From Streptomyces catenulae (GTDB taxonomy: Bacteria > Actinomycetota > Actinomycetes > Streptomycetales > Streptomycetaceae), in the NCBI RefSeq assembly GCF_000718015.1, contig NZ_JODY01000035.1, positions 1-62,749 on the forward strand: a stretch of DNA of 62,749 bases, written 5' to 3'. This document shows positions 49,059 to 57,932 of the stretch, in pieces; within the stretch, counting starts at the first letter, position 1; every line of letters begins with the position of its first letter. The translations under genes and the position numbers were made by a program. The notes beneath the pieces are model-generated. The model ran no database searches. It had not been told where the DNA came from and saw nothing but the letters and a program-made list of their open reading frames with translations.

Positions 49059-50425
49059 GCCCGCTCCCGTGCTGCATCGTGCCTGTCGGCCCGCGTGTCG
49101 GCCCTGCTGACGGCGGCGACCGTCTCGGGGTCGAGATCGAAGAGTTCCCGCAGCGCGTCCGCGTACCCGGCGCCGCCGGGCTCGCTGGCGAGCTGCTTGA
49201 CCCGCACGGTGGGCGCGTGCAGGAGTTTGTCGACGACCCGGCGCACGGTCTGGGTGATCTCCGCGCGCTCCTTGTCGTCCAGATCGGGGAGGCGGCCGTC
49301 GAGCCGGGCCATCTCGCCCGCCACGACACCGGCGGCCATGGTGCGCAGCGCGACCACGGTCGGCGTGATGTGCGCCGCGCGCTGGGCCGCGCCGAAGGCG
49401 GCGACCTCGTCCGCGACCAGGGACCGCACCTTGTCCACATCGGCCGCCATCGGCGCGTCCGCGGAGGCGTCGGCGAGCGATTCGATGTCGACGAGGTGCG
49501 CACCCTCGACACGGTGCACGGCGGCGTCGATGTCCCGCGGCATCGCCAGGTCGAGCAGGGCCAGGTCCGCGGTGCGCCCGGCGCGGGCGGCGGCGACCGC
49601 CTCGGCGCCGAGCACCAGACCGGTCGCCCCGGTACAGGAGACGACCACATCGGCGGCGGCCAGCTCCTCGTCCACCGCGGACATCGCGACGGCACGGGCC
49701 CGCAGGCCGGTGGCGGCGCCCGGGCCGCCCGGCTCGGTGAGGATCTGGGCGAGCCGCTCGGCGCGCTCGACGGTGCGGTTGGCGACGGCCAGCTCGCCGA
49801 TCCCGGCGCGGGCCAGCGTGGTCGCGGCCAGCGACGACATCGAACCGGCGCCGATCACCAGCGCCCGCCTGCCCCGCGCCCAGTCGGCGACGTCCGCGCC
49901 GCCCGCGAGCTGCTCCAGGCCGAAGGTGACGAGCGACTGCCCGGCCTTGTCGATCCCGGTCTCGCTGTGCGCGCGCTTGCCGACCCGCAGCGCCTGCTGG
50001 AAGAGGTCGTTCAGCAGGCGACCTGCGGTGTGCTGCTCCTGGGCGACGGCGAGCGCGTCCTTGATCTGCCCGAGGATCTGCCCCTCGCCGACGACCATCG
50101 AGTCCAGGCCGCAGGCCACCGAGAAGAGGTGGTGGACGGCGCGGTCCTCGTAGTGGACGTAGAGGTAGGGCGTCAGCTCGTCCAGCTCGGCGGCGCCGTG
50201 CCGGGCCAGCAGCGTGGACAGCTCGGCGACACCGGCGTGGAACTTGTCCACGTCGGCGTAGAGCTCGATGCGGTTGCAGGTGGAGAGCACGGCGGCTTCG
50301 CTGACCGGCTCGGCCGCGACGGCCTCCTGGAGCAGCTTCCCCCGCACCTCGGGCGCGAGCGCGGCCCGCTCCAGCGCACTGACCGGGGCGGTGCGGTGAC
50401 TCAGTCCTACGACAAGCAAACTCAT
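49055..50425 (-). CDS. hemA: glutamyl-tRNA reductase HemA
   Basis: A 456-residue glutamyl-tRNA reductase, the first and usually rate-setting step of C5 heme synthesis: it reduces glutamyl-tRNA to glutamate-1-semialdehyde with NADPH. The catalytic cysteine is Cys50 in LSTCNRIELY. GLSHRTAPV is at the N-terminus, GEGQILGQIKDA in the middle, and the NADPH site is LVIGAGSMSS. The C-terminal dimerisation helix is complete. ATGA overlaps on both sides (with rex upstream and hemC downstream) mark a tightly coupled operon. Confidence 0.96.
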   Translation of the reverse strand: MSLLVVGLSHRTAPVSALERAALAPEVRGKLLQEAVAAEPVSEAAVLSTCNRIELYADVDKFHAGVAELSTLLARHGAAELDELTPYLYVHYEDRAVHHLFSVACGLDSMVVGEGQILGQIKDALAVAQEQHTAGRLLNDLFQQALRVGKRAHSETGIDKAGQSLVTFGLEQLAGGADVADWARGRRALVIGAGSMSSLAATTLARAGIGELAVANRTVERAERLAQILTEPGGPGAATGLRARAVAMSAVDEELAAADVVVSCTGATGLVLGAEAVAAARAGRTADLALLDLAMPRDIDAAVHRVEGAHLVDIESLADASADAPMAADVDKVRSLVADEVAAFGAAQRAAHITPTVVALRTMAAGVVAGEMARLDGRLPDLDDKERAEITQTVRRVVDKLLHAPTVRVKQLASEPGGAGYADALRELFDLDPETVAAVSRADTRADRHDAARERA

Positions 50426-51195
50426 GCCGGCATCACGGCGGGGACGTCCCCGTCCGGTCCCTTGCGGTCGTCGTCCGACGACGCGGAGGCGTCCACGGCG
50501 GCACGGGCCGCGGCGGCCGTCACCGCGCCCTCGTCGCCCGCCTTGCGCTGCTCGTGGAAGGCGAGGATCTGCAGCTCTATGGAGAGGTCGACCTTCCGTA
50601 CGTCCACCCCGTCCGGGACGGTCAGCACGGTCGGCGCGAAGTTGAGGATCGAGGTGACACCGGCGGCGACGAGGCGGTCGCAGACCTGCTGGGCGGCGCC
50701 CGCGGGCGTCGCGATCACGCCGATCGAGACGCCGTTGTCGTCGATGATGTGCTCCAGCTCGTCGGTGTGCTGCACCGCGATACCGGCGACGGGCTTCCCG
50801 GCCATGGCGGGATCGGCGTCGATCAGCGCGGCCACCCGGAAACCACGCGAGGCGAAGCCGCCGTAGTTGGCGAGCGCGGCGCCGAGATTACCGATGCCGA
50901 CGATGACAACCGGCCAATCCTGGGTCAGGCCGAGTTCCCGCGAGATCTGGTAGACGAGATACTCCACGTCGTAACCGACACCACGCGTCCCGTAGGAGCC
51001 GAGGTACGAGAAGTCCTTGCGCAGCTTGGCGGAGTTGACCCCCGCCGCGGCGGCCAGTTCCTCGGAGGAGACCGTGGGGACCGAGCGCTCGGAGAGCGCG
51101 GTCAGTGCACGCAGATACAGCGGAAGCCGGGCGACGGTGGCCTCGGGAATCCCTCGGCTTCGGGTCGCCGGTCGGTGAGTTCGGCCAGTTGCCAC
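50422..51195 (-). CDS. rex: redox-sensing transcriptional repressor Rex
   Basis: A 257-residue Rex. The N-terminal winged helix is PEATVARLPLYLRALTALSE and SSEELAAAAGVNSAKLRKDFSYLG in family form; the Rossmann motif VVIVGIGNLGAALANY binds NADH/NAD+. NADH releases Rex from DNA, so respiratory limitation derepresses targets. In Streptomyces coelicolor Rex controls its own rex-hemACD operon and cytochrome bd genes. The GTG at 51195 has AGGAG four bases upstream. A near-consensus Rex operator lies at 51272-51289. The C-terminus has a variable Ala/Asp-rich tail. Confidence 0.96.
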   Translation of the reverse strand: MATGRTHRPATRSRGIPEATVARLPLYLRALTALSERSVPTVSSEELAAAAGVNSAKLRKDFSYLGSYGTRGVGYDVEYLVYQISRELGLTQDWPVVIVGIGNLGAALANYGGFASRGFRVAALIDADPAMAGKPVAGIAVQHTDELEHIIDDNGVSIGVIATPAGAAQQVCDRLVAAGVTSILNFAPTVLTVPDGVDVRKVDLSIELQILAFHEQRKAGDEGAVTAAAARAAVDASASSDDDRKGPDGDVPAVMPA

Positions 51196-51528
51196 GGTGC
51201 TCCTGCGGGTAGAGCGGGGCTGCGGGCGGCCATACGTCACCCGACCGCCCTGTCCTGTGCAGGCTATGTCTTTGTGAACGCGTGCACAAAGATGATGTCC
51301 GCTTTGTCTGGCCAAAGTGATCGGTGTCACGCGGGTTTTGACGCGGTCCGTGGAACCAACTTCCCCACCACGCCGTTCGCCCGCTACCCGCAGGTCACAC
51401 GGGGTAGCCGACGGGAGCACGGGTCCTCACTCCTCACCGCTATGCCCCCGGAAACCTACAAATCGCCCACCGATGGTAGTCGACCTCCGGGCCGTCCCGC
51501 GCCGCCGCGCTCCCGGCACAATGGCCCC
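51196..51528. other. 333-bp divergent region with Rex operator
   Basis: This lies between rex and the glutaredoxin-like gene. It holds the Rex operator and an AT-richer promoter zone at about 51265-51345. Nothing else is recognised; there is no gene. Confidence 0.7.
51272..51289. promoter_or_regulatory. Rex operator (ROP) site
   Basis: TTGTGAACGCGTGCACAA matches the Rex operator consensus TTGTGAA-N4-TTCACAA with one substitution. It lies 77 bases upstream of the rex start codon, as expected for autoregulation of the rex-hem operon. Confidence 0.9.
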
Positions 51529-51816
51529 ATGGCCCCCTCGTTCGGCATGTTCCAGCGCGCCCCCCGCAAGAGCCCCGCGGAGCGCACCGTCACCCTCATC
51601 GGCAGGCCCGGCTGCCACCTCTGCGACGACGCCCAGGCCGTGATCGAGCGGATCTGCGCCGAGACCGGCGCCTCCTGGGAGAAGAAGGACATCACCGAGG
51701 ACGCCGAGCTGCACCGCAAATACTGGGAGCAGATTCCGGTCATCCTCGTCGACGGCGCCCAGCACGACTTCTGGCGCGTGGACCCCAAGCGCCTCCGCAC
51801 GGCACTCGGCGCCTGA
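51529..51816 (+). CDS. glutaredoxin family protein
   Basis: A 95-residue thioredoxin-fold protein with a CxxC active site, [11 protein letters not shown] (Cys29, Cys32), a cis-Pro region in QIPVILVDG and a short helical end. It resembles the small glutaredoxin-like proteins found upstream of bldN in Streptomyces; partners are unknown. The ATG at 51529 gives the first residues of the domain; another ATG out of frame lies eight bases upstream. It is followed by a HAD gene 98 bases later on the same strand and is divergent from rex. Confidence 0.9.
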   Translation: MAPSFGMFQRAPRKSPAERTVTLIGRPGCHLCDDAQAVIERICAETGASWEKKDITEDAELHRKYWEQIPVILVDGAQHDFWRVDPKRLRTALGA

Positions 51817-51914
51817 CCCGGCGCCCGCCCCGCCACCCGCTCTTCGCCGCCCCACCCGTAGCGCGACACCGGGCCGTCACCGGAACCACGGAACCGACTG
51901 GCTACGCTGTCCGT

Positions 51915-52976
51915 ATGGCCCGCCCGTCGCCCGACCACCGCCCCGGTAGGAGTCCCTTCGGGACGCCCGAAGCACCCCAGCCCGACACCCCGTCCCCCAC
52001 CCCCGCCCACCGTCTCGGTGCCGCGCTCGCCGGGGTGCGCGCGCCCGCCTGGCTCGGCCGCCGCCGTCGCCCCGCCACCGCCCGCAGCGTGCTGGCCGGG
52101 GAGGCCGCCGCCGAGGCCGCCCGCAAGACCTCCCAGGAGGCCGAGGAGGCGGAGGCGGAGCAGGCCGAGGGGGCGGCGGAGGAGCCGGAGTTCCCGGTCG
52201 TCGGCGACGACCGCGCCGCGGCCTTCTTCGACCTCGACAACACCGTCATGCAGGGCGCCGCCCTCTTCCACTTCGGCCGCGGCCTCTACAAGCGCCACTT
52301 CTTCCACAAGCGCGAACTGGCCCGCTTCGCCTGGCAGCAGATCTACTTCCGGCTGGCCGGCTCGGAGAACCCCGAGCACATGGCCGACGTCCGCAACAGC
52401 GCCCTCTCCATCGTCCAGGGCCACCGCGTCTCCGAGCTGATGTCCATCGGCGAGGAGATCTACGACGAGTACATGGCCGAACGCGTCTGGCCCGGCACCC
52501 GCGCCCTCGCCCAGGCCCACCTCGACGCCGGACAGAAGGTCTGGCTGGTCACCGCGGCGCCGGTCGAGACCGCGACGATCATCGCCCGGCGGCTCGGCCT
52601 GACCGGCGCGCTCGGCACCGTCGCGGAGTCCGTCGGCGGCGTCTACACCGGCAAGCTCGTCGGCGAACCGCTGCACGGCCCCGCCAAGGCCGAGGCGGTC
52701 CGCGCGCTCGCCGCCGCCGAGGGCCTCCAGCTCGCCCGCTGCGCCGCGTACAGCGACTCCGCCAACGACATCCCGATGCTCTCGCTCGTCGGCCACCCCT
52801 ACGCCATCAACCCCGACGGGCGGCTGCGCAAGCACGCCCGGGAGCACGGCTGGCGGCTGCGCGACTACCGCACGGGCCGCAAGGCCGTCCGTATCGGCAT
52901 CCCGGCGGCCGCCGGGGTCGGCGCGCTCGCGGGCGGCGCGGCGGCCGCCGTGGCCCTCCAGCGCCGCCGCCGCTGA
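51915..52976 (+). CDS. HAD-IB family hydrolase, membrane-tethered
   Basis: A 353-residue haloacid-dehalogenase-type phosphatase of subfamily IB (SerB-like). The nucleophile motif is [10 protein letters not shown], the second motif VTAAPVE, and the third [11 protein letters not shown] Pro/Ala-rich extension of about 95 residues with a Glu-rich segment precedes the catalytic domain, and a hydrophobic C-terminal segment ([22 protein letters not shown]) suggests a membrane anchor. The substrate is unknown; the TIGR01490 group includes this arrangement. It is upstream of bldN, a synteny I recall as conserved in the genus. Confidence 0.9.
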   Translation: MARPSPDHRPGRSPFGTPEAPQPDTPSPTPAHRLGAALAGVRAPAWLGRRRRPATARSVLAGEAAAEAARKTSQEAEEAEAEQAEGAAEEPEFPVVGDDRAAAFFDLDNTVMQGAALFHFGRGLYKRHFFHKRELARFAWQQIYFRLAGSENPEHMADVRNSALSIVQGHRVSELMSIGEEIYDEYMAERVWPGTRALAQAHLDAGQKVWLVTAAPVETATIIARRLGLTGALGTVAESVGGVYTGKLVGEPLHGPAKAEAVRALAAAEGLQLARCAAYSDSANDIPMLSLVGHPYAINPDGRLRKHAREHGWRLRDYRTGRKAVRIGIPAAAGVGALAGGAAAAVALQRRRR

Positions 52977-53338
52977 CCGGCCCGGCACCCGCCTACCGCC
53001 ACCGCTGACCAGGATTGATCATCGGCAGGCGGGCGCGTCCGTTCACCCCGGAGCCTCGCCCCGCCCCACCTGCGGTCCGGTTGCTGGCGCTCCACCACAA
53101 CACGCCCTCCAACCTGGCAGATTGCGTCACCTTTCGATCAAAAGCTGCTCAGTAATCGATACTACTTCCGCCACCAACCAGGCACGGATCGTAAGTAATC
53201 GATGATTTGAACAACTGGGTGTAGCGCTGCCTATACGAAGCGTTATTCTCCTCAGACGCATTCCGGAACCCACACGTCCCTACGACGAGTGAATGGTCCC
53301 GCACTGCACGTGATGGAAGCTCTGCCTCTGGGAGTCCC
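52977..53338. other. 362-bp promoter region of bldN
   Basis: This is noncoding and distinctly AT-richer than the surroundings, as expected for a heavily regulated developmental promoter. AGTAATCGAT occurs twice as a direct repeat, at 53151-53160 and 53194-53203. AGTG (53288) and CACT (53302) form a spaced inverted pair near the start. BldD is known to repress bldN; these elements are only candidates for its site. Confidence 0.65.
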
Positions 53339-54127
53339 GTGTACCCACACGTCGGGGTTGACGCCTCGGGCCTGGCTACGCTGCGTACGACACTCGTCGA
53401 CCACCTGCGCAGTTTTGTCCCCACCGCGTACGCCGTCCCCGCATTCGCCACAGCCGTCCCCGCCGGCCCCTGCTACGCCCTGGCCGACGGGAGCGCGGCG
53501 GTCGGCAAGCCCGCGACCGCCGGCAGATCCCGCCGCTCCGGCACCGGCACGACCACCGCCCGACGCCCCGTCGACAGCGACAGCCGTCGCATGATGGACC
53601 TCGTCGAACGCGCCCAGTCCGGAGAGGCCGAAGCCTTCGGCCGCCTCTACGACCAGTACGCCGACACCGTCTACCGCTACATCTACTACCGCGTCGGCGG
53701 CCGGGCCACCGCCGAGGACCTCACCAGCGAGACGTTCCTGCGGGCCCTGCGCCGCATCGGCACCTTCACCTGGCAGGGCCGCGACTTCGGCGCCTGGCTG
53801 GTGACGATCGCCCGCAACCTCGTCGCCGACCACTTCAAGTCCTCCCGGTTCCGCCTGGAGGTCACCACCGGCGAGATGCTCGACGCCAACGAGGTCGAGC
53901 GCAGCCCCGAGGACTCCGTCCTCGAATCGCTCTCCAACGCCGCCCTGCTGGAGGCGGTCCGCAAGCTCAACCCCCAGCAGCAGGAGTGCGTGACCCTGCG
54001 CTTCCTGCAGGGTCTCTCGGTCGCCGAGACCGCCCGTGTGATGGGCAAGAACGAAGGCGCGATCAAGACCCTCCAGTACCGCGCGGTGCGCACCCTCGCC
54101 CGGCTGCTGCCCGAAGACGCCCGCTGA
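53339..54127 (+). CDS. bldN: developmental ECF sigma factor BldN
   Basis: A 262-residue ECF sigma factor. An N-terminal extension of about 85 residues (starting YPHVGVDASGLATLR) matches the pro-sequence that is removed from BldN in S. coelicolor. Region 2 follows (EAFGRLYDQYADTVYRYIYYR, AEDLTSETFLRALRRI in two parts), then region 4 (KLNPQQQECVTLRFLQGLSV and AETARVMGKNEGAIK). BldN (AdsA in S. griseus) drives chaplin and rodlin genes and bldM for aerial growth. The GTG start has GGGAG four bases upstream. The anti-sigma gene rsbN follows. Confidence 0.96.
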   Translation: MYPHVGVDASGLATLRTTLVDHLRSFVPTAYAVPAFATAVPAGPCYALADGSAAVGKPATAGRSRRSGTGTTTARRPVDSDSRRMMDLVERAQSGEAEAFGRLYDQYADTVYRYIYYRVGGRATAEDLTSETFLRALRRIGTFTWQGRDFGAWLVTIARNLVADHFKSSRFRLEVTTGEMLDANEVERSPEDSVLESLSNAALLEAVRKLNPQQQECVTLRFLQGLSVAETARVMGKNEGAIKTLQYRAVRTLARLLPEDAR

Positions 54128-54235
54128 CCGACCGCCCACCCCCCGCCCCCTCGTTCGCCTTCCGGTCACCCGTACGCCCGCATCCGGTGACGTACGGTGA
54201 GCGGTTGTGCCCCCTCGGTCAGATCATCGTGTGTG

Positions 54236-54264
54236 CGTAACCCGTGTGCCGCGCCGCTCGTTGT
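54236..54264 (+). promoter_or_regulatory. candidate sigma-BldN promoter of rsbN
   Basis: CGTAAC (54236-54241), 17 bases, then CGTTGT (54259-54264), closely resembles the sigma-BldN consensus as I remember it (CGTAAC, about 16, CGTTGA). It lies about 150 bases upstream of rsbN and downstream of bldN. In S. venezuelae rsbN is transcribed from a BldN-dependent promoter, a negative feedback loop. Confidence 0.65.
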
Positions 54265-54414
54265 GCGGGATGCAGGCTCCAAGCGGTCACGCCCTGTCCG
54301 CTGCCTCTCACTCCTACGAGTGGCCGCGGAGGGTGGCGTACAACCGTCCGGCCCGTCTGGATGGTCCAAGTCCAGTCAGGGGAGTCGAGCGGGATACGAG
54401 AGGAGGTGCCGCCC

Positions 54415-55596
54415 GTGATCGCGAATATCTCGGTGCACCGGCGGGCCAACGCCTTCGCCCAGGCCCTGGAGGACCAGACCTCCCGGGGCGCGGCCGAGGA
54501 CCAGGACGACACCGCGGCACAGACGCCGGGTGAAGCACGACTGTTGGGGGTGGCGGACGGCCTCGGGGAACTCCCGAAGCCGGAGATGGCCACCGAGGTC
54601 AAGACCGTCCAGCGCGCCCAGCTGATGGCCGCGATGGAGGCCGCCTTCACCGAAGGCAGCCCCTCCGACGGCGCCCGGGTGCCCGAACAACGCACCCACC
54701 GCGCCGCCGAGCAGCTCGGGAGGCTGCGTCCACGCTCCCGGCTGACGAAGCGGCTGGCAGCCGGCGGACTGACGGTCGGGGTCGCCGCGGGGGCGCTCAG
54801 CGGCGTCGCCGCCGCCAGCTCCGACGCACTCCCGGGCGACTCCCTCTACGGCCTCAAGCGGGGCATGGAGGACTTCAAGCTCGGCCTGAGCGACGACGAC
54901 ACCGACCGCGGTCGGCTCTACCTCGACCAGGCCGCCACCCGGATGCTGGAGGCCCGCCGTCTGATGGAGCGCGGCCGGGTCGCCGACCTCGACCACGAAT
55001 CGCTCGCCGAGGTCCGCCGGACGCTCGCCGGGATCACCCACGACGCCGGAGAGGGCCACCGCCTGCTGTACGCCGCGTACCAGCGGGACGGCTCCCTCGG
55101 CCCCATCGAGGCGCTGGACTCCTTCGCCACGTCCCACCGCGCCACCTGGTCACAGCTGCGCGACCGGCTCCCGGTGCAGCTCACCGATGCGCGGGACGAG
55201 GTCAGCTCGGTCTTCGACGCGATGGACAAGCAGGTCAAGCCGTTGCGCGGGCTGCTGCCCACCCCGGAGAAGGCGGCCCGGCAGGGCTCCTCCCCCGCCT
55301 CGCCGGACCACTCCTCCGGGCAGCCGCACCCGTCGCCGTCCGTGGAGCGGGCCCCGTCCGGTACGCCCGGTGAGGCGGGCCGCCCGACGCGGCCCTCGTC
55401 CAGCCCCTCCGAGGAGCAGGGGCTGCTCGGCGGCGACACCGGCGGACTGCTCGGGGGTCCCGACCGCGACGACACCCCGACGCCCTCGCACGGCGGCGGC
55501 AAGGGGCTCACCGACCACCCCGACATCACCGTGCCGCCGCTCATCCCGGGTCTGCTGCCCGGTCTGGGCATCGACGGCGAGAACAGCCACGGCTGA
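54415..55596 (+). CDS. rsbN: RsbN-like anti-sigma factor of BldN (DUF5667)
   Basis: A 393-residue single-pass membrane protein. A cytoplasmic N-terminal region (starting IANISVHRRANAFAQAL) would bind BldN; a membrane helix follows at about residues 114-136 (LAAGGLTVGVAAGALSGVAA). Outside is a DUF5667 domain beginning DALPGDSLYGLKRGMEDF, then a Pro/Ser-rich tail. RsbN in S. venezuelae is the single-pass anti-sigma factor encoded just after bldN. The GTG at 54415 is chosen because AGGAGG lies eight bases upstream; longer in-frame starts are possible. Confidence 0.9.
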   Translation: MIANISVHRRANAFAQALEDQTSRGAAEDQDDTAAQTPGEARLLGVADGLGELPKPEMATEVKTVQRAQLMAAMEAAFTEGSPSDGARVPEQRTHRAAEQLGRLRPRSRLTKRLAAGGLTVGVAAGALSGVAAASSDALPGDSLYGLKRGMEDFKLGLSDDDTDRGRLYLDQAATRMLEARRLMERGRVADLDHESLAEVRRTLAGITHDAGEGHRLLYAAYQRDGSLGPIEALDSFATSHRATWSQLRDRLPVQLTDARDEVSSVFDAMDKQVKPLRGLLPTPEKAARQGSSPASPDHSSGQPHPSPSVERAPSGTPGEAGRPTRPSSSPSEEQGLLGGDTGGLLGGPDRDDTPTPSHGGGKGLTDHPDITVPPLIPGLLPGLGIDGENSHG

Positions 55597-55601
55597 CGGA
55601 T

Positions 55602-55649
55602 CGCGGCCCGCTCCCCCTCGGCCCTGCGCCGGACGGGGAGCGGGCCGCG
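55602..55649. terminator. bidirectional terminator, 15-bp stem
   Basis: CGCGGCCCGCTCCCC at 55602-55616 pairs perfectly with GGGGAGCGGGCCGCG at 55635-55649. It lies between rsbN and the convergent acyltransferase gene. Confidence 0.8.
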
Positions 55650-55655
55650 GTGCGG

Positions 55656-56651
55656 TCAGAAGAAGACCGACCGGCGCTGCACCAGCAGCTTGTACAGCGT
55701 GTGCTGAATCGTTTCCCGGACCTGGTCGGTGAGGTTGAACATCAGCATCGGGTCGTCGGCCGCCTCCGGCGGATAGCCGTCCGTCGCGATCGGCTCGCCG
55801 AACTGGATCGTCCACTTCGTCGGCAGCGGCAGCGCGCCCACCGGCCCGAGCCACGGGAACGTCGGCGTCAGCGGGAAGTACGGCAGCCCCAGCACCCGCG
55901 CCAGCGTCCGGGCGTTGCCGATCATCGGGTAGATCTCCTCGGCGCCCACGATCGAGCACGGCACGATCGGCACCCCGGCACGCAGCGCCGTCGAGACGAA
56001 ACCGCCCCGCCCGAAGCGCTGGAGCTTGTAGCGGTCCGCGAACGGCTTGCCGATGCCCTTGAACCCCTCGGGCATCACCCCGACGACCTCACCGCGCTCC
56101 AGCAGCTGCTGCGCGTCCTCCGCGCACGCCAGGGTGTGCCCGGCCTTCCGCGCCAGCGCGCTGACCACCGGCAGTACGAAGACCAGATCGGCCGCGAGGA
56201 ACCGCAGGTGGCGCTCGGCCGGGTGGTGGTCGTGGATCGCGGTCTGCAGCATCAGGCCGTCCAGCGGCAGCGTCCCGGAGTGGTTCGCGACGACCAGCGC
56301 GCCGCCCTCCGCCGGGATGTTCTCCACGCCCCGGACGTCGACCCGGAAGTACTTCTCGGCCAGCGGGCGCAGCAGCGACATCAGGACCTGGTCGGTCAGC
56401 TCCTCGTCGTAGCCGAAGTCGTCGACCTCGTACTCGCCGGTCAGTCGCCGCCGCAGGAAGCGCAGGCCCCCGGCGAGCCGTTCGTCCAGCGAGCGGCCGC
56501 CGCGGGCCGCCGGGGGCGCCGGGCGCGGCCGGTCGCCCGTGCGGGCCTCCGGTACGGGCGTGAGCGGGACCGCGGTGCCGTTCACCGGCCGCCGGGCCGT
56601 GCGGCGCGCCCGGGGGTCCTCGCCGAACGGAATGACCTTGGCGTCCGCCAT
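55656..56651 (-). CDS. lysophospholipid acyltransferase (PlsC-like)
   Basis: A 331-residue acyltransferase of the 1-acylglycerol-3-phosphate acyltransferase superfamily. The catalytic block reads VVANHSGTLPLDGLML: His and Asp are separated by six residues rather than the usual four (HX4D), a divergent form. The glycerol-phosphate-binding block is PEGFKGIGK, and IVPCSIVGAEEIYP and FGEPI complete the family pattern. The N-terminal about 60 residues are basic and unstructured. It is probably membrane-associated. It is in one operon with the epimerase, 14 bases downstream of it. Confidence 0.9.
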   Translation of the reverse strand: MADAKVIPFGEDPRARRTARRPVNGTAVPLTPVPEARTGDRPRPAPPAARGGRSLDERLAGGLRFLRRRLTGEYEVDDFGYDEELTDQVLMSLLRPLAEKYFRVDVRGVENIPAEGGALVVANHSGTLPLDGLMLQTAIHDHHPAERHLRFLAADLVFVLPVVSALARKAGHTLACAEDAQQLLERGEVVGVMPEGFKGIGKPFADRYKLQRFGRGGFVSTALRAGVPIVPCSIVGAEEIYPMIGNARTLARVLGLPYFPLTPTFPWLGPVGALPLPTKWTIQFGEPIATDGYPPEAADDPMLMFNLTDQVRETIQHTLYKLLVQRRSVFF

Positions 56652-56665
56652 CTCGCGTGCGCTCC

Positions 56666-57709
56666 TCACTGGGCCGGACGCGCGCTGAGCACGTCGGCGA
56701 ACCGGTCGACGGTACGGGCGAGGGACTCCGGCGGCAGCAGCCCCGGGCCACGGCTGCGGGCGAACTCCGCGAACGTCTCCGCCGTCGTGTACCGCGGCTC
56801 GAAGCCCAGCGTCTCGCGCATCTGCGTGGTGCGGACCACCCGGCCATGGGTCAGCAGCCGGATCTGCTCCGGCGAGAAGTCCGTGACGCCGACGGCACGG
56901 AGCGCGGCGCCCGCCCAGGTGACGGTGGGCAGCAGCAGCGGCAGCGTCGGCCGCCCGAGTCGGCGGGCGGTCTGCGACAGCAGCAGCACGCCGTCGCCCG
57001 CGATGTTGAACGTGCCGCTGTTGAGCGTCCCGGGGCGCGGTGCGGACGCCGCGATCAGCAGCGCCGCCAGCGCGTCCTCCTCGTGCACGAACTGCAGCCG
57101 CGGGTCGTACCCGAGGACGGTCGGCAGCACCGGCAGCGAGAAGTATTCGGCCAGCGGGGAGTCGGCGCACGGGCCCAGGACGTTGGCGAAGCGCAGTACG
57201 CAGACCGCGACGTCCGGGCGGCGCCGCGCGAAGCCGCGGACGTACCCCTCGGCCTCGACGACGTCCTTCGCGAACCCGCCGGACGGCAGCGACTTCGGCG
57301 GGGTGTCCTCCCCGAAGACCGCCGGGTCGCGGGGGGCCGAACCGTAGACGCCGGTACTGGACTTGACGACCAGCCGCTGCACCCGGGGCGCCTTCTGGCA
57401 CGCGCCGAGCAGCTGCATGGTGCCGATGACGTTGGTCTCCTTGACCGCGGTACGGCTGCCGCGGCGGCCCGGCGGGGTGCTGTTGACGTCCATGTGGACG
57501 ACAGTGTCGACGCCGGTCTCGGCCAGCACCCGGGCGATGGCCAGGTGCCGGATGTCGGCCTGGAGGAACTCCGCGCCGCCCAGTGGATGTACGGGGGCCA
57601 CCGCGTCGACGCCGATCACCCGCTCGACGGACGGATCGCGGAGGATGCGCCGGACCAACCGGCCGGCGAGCTGCCGGGCGACTCCCGTGACGAGCACGAC
57701 CCTGCCCAA
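56666..57709 (-). CDS. NAD-dependent epimerase/dehydratase family protein
   Basis: A 347-residue extended short-chain dehydrogenase. It begins with VVLVTGVARQLAGRLV, a variant of the TGxxGxxG motif in which the last glycine is alanine/leucine-shifted. NVIGTMQLL follows and the catalytic area SSTGVYGS has serine and tyrosine; the usual YxxxK is not clear. The end resembles the bacterial 3-beta-hydroxysteroid-dehydrogenase-like branch. A TTG start (57709) is supported by GGAGG seven bases upstream; upstream in-frame sequence is not protein-like. It probably forms an operon with the acyltransferase. Confidence 0.85.
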   Translation of the reverse strand: MGRVVLVTGVARQLAGRLVRRILRDPSVERVIGVDAVAPVHPLGGAEFLQADIRHLAIARVLAETGVDTVVHMDVNSTPPGRRGSRTAVKETNVIGTMQLLGACQKAPRVQRLVVKSSTGVYGSAPRDPAVFGEDTPPKSLPSGGFAKDVVEAEGYVRGFARRRPDVAVCVLRFANVLGPCADSPLAEYFSLPVLPTVLGYDPRLQFVHEEDALAALLIAASAPRPGTLNSGTFNIAGDGVLLLSQTARRLGRPTLPLLLPTVTWAGAALRAVGVTDFSPEQIRLLTHGRVVRTTQMRETLGFEPRYTTAETFAEFARSRGPGLLPPESLARTVDRFADVLSARPAQ

Positions 57710-57877
57710 GACCGGCCCTCCTTCCGCCCTCGGCCGCCGCCTGCGCCGAGCTGTGCGCTCCACGCTATCGGGTCGCCCCGGCACCACGGCGACCTCACGC
57801 TGCCCGGGGTCGCATTTCCGCCCCACCGGCCCCAGAAGCGGCCCCGACGGTCGGCCGGAAAGGCCCCGGAACGCACC

Positions 57878-57912
57878 GTGGCCCCCCACCGCACAGGGCG
57901 GTGAGGGGCCAC
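57878..57912 (-). terminator. terminator after the bS22-like gene
   Basis: GTGGCCCC (57878-57885) pairs with GGGGCCAC (57905-57912), and CACCGC pairs with GCGGTG inside, with one mismatch. It is 21 bases past the stop of the 32-residue gene. Confidence 0.75.
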
Positions 57913-57932
57913 GAAAACGCCAGCCGCGTCGC

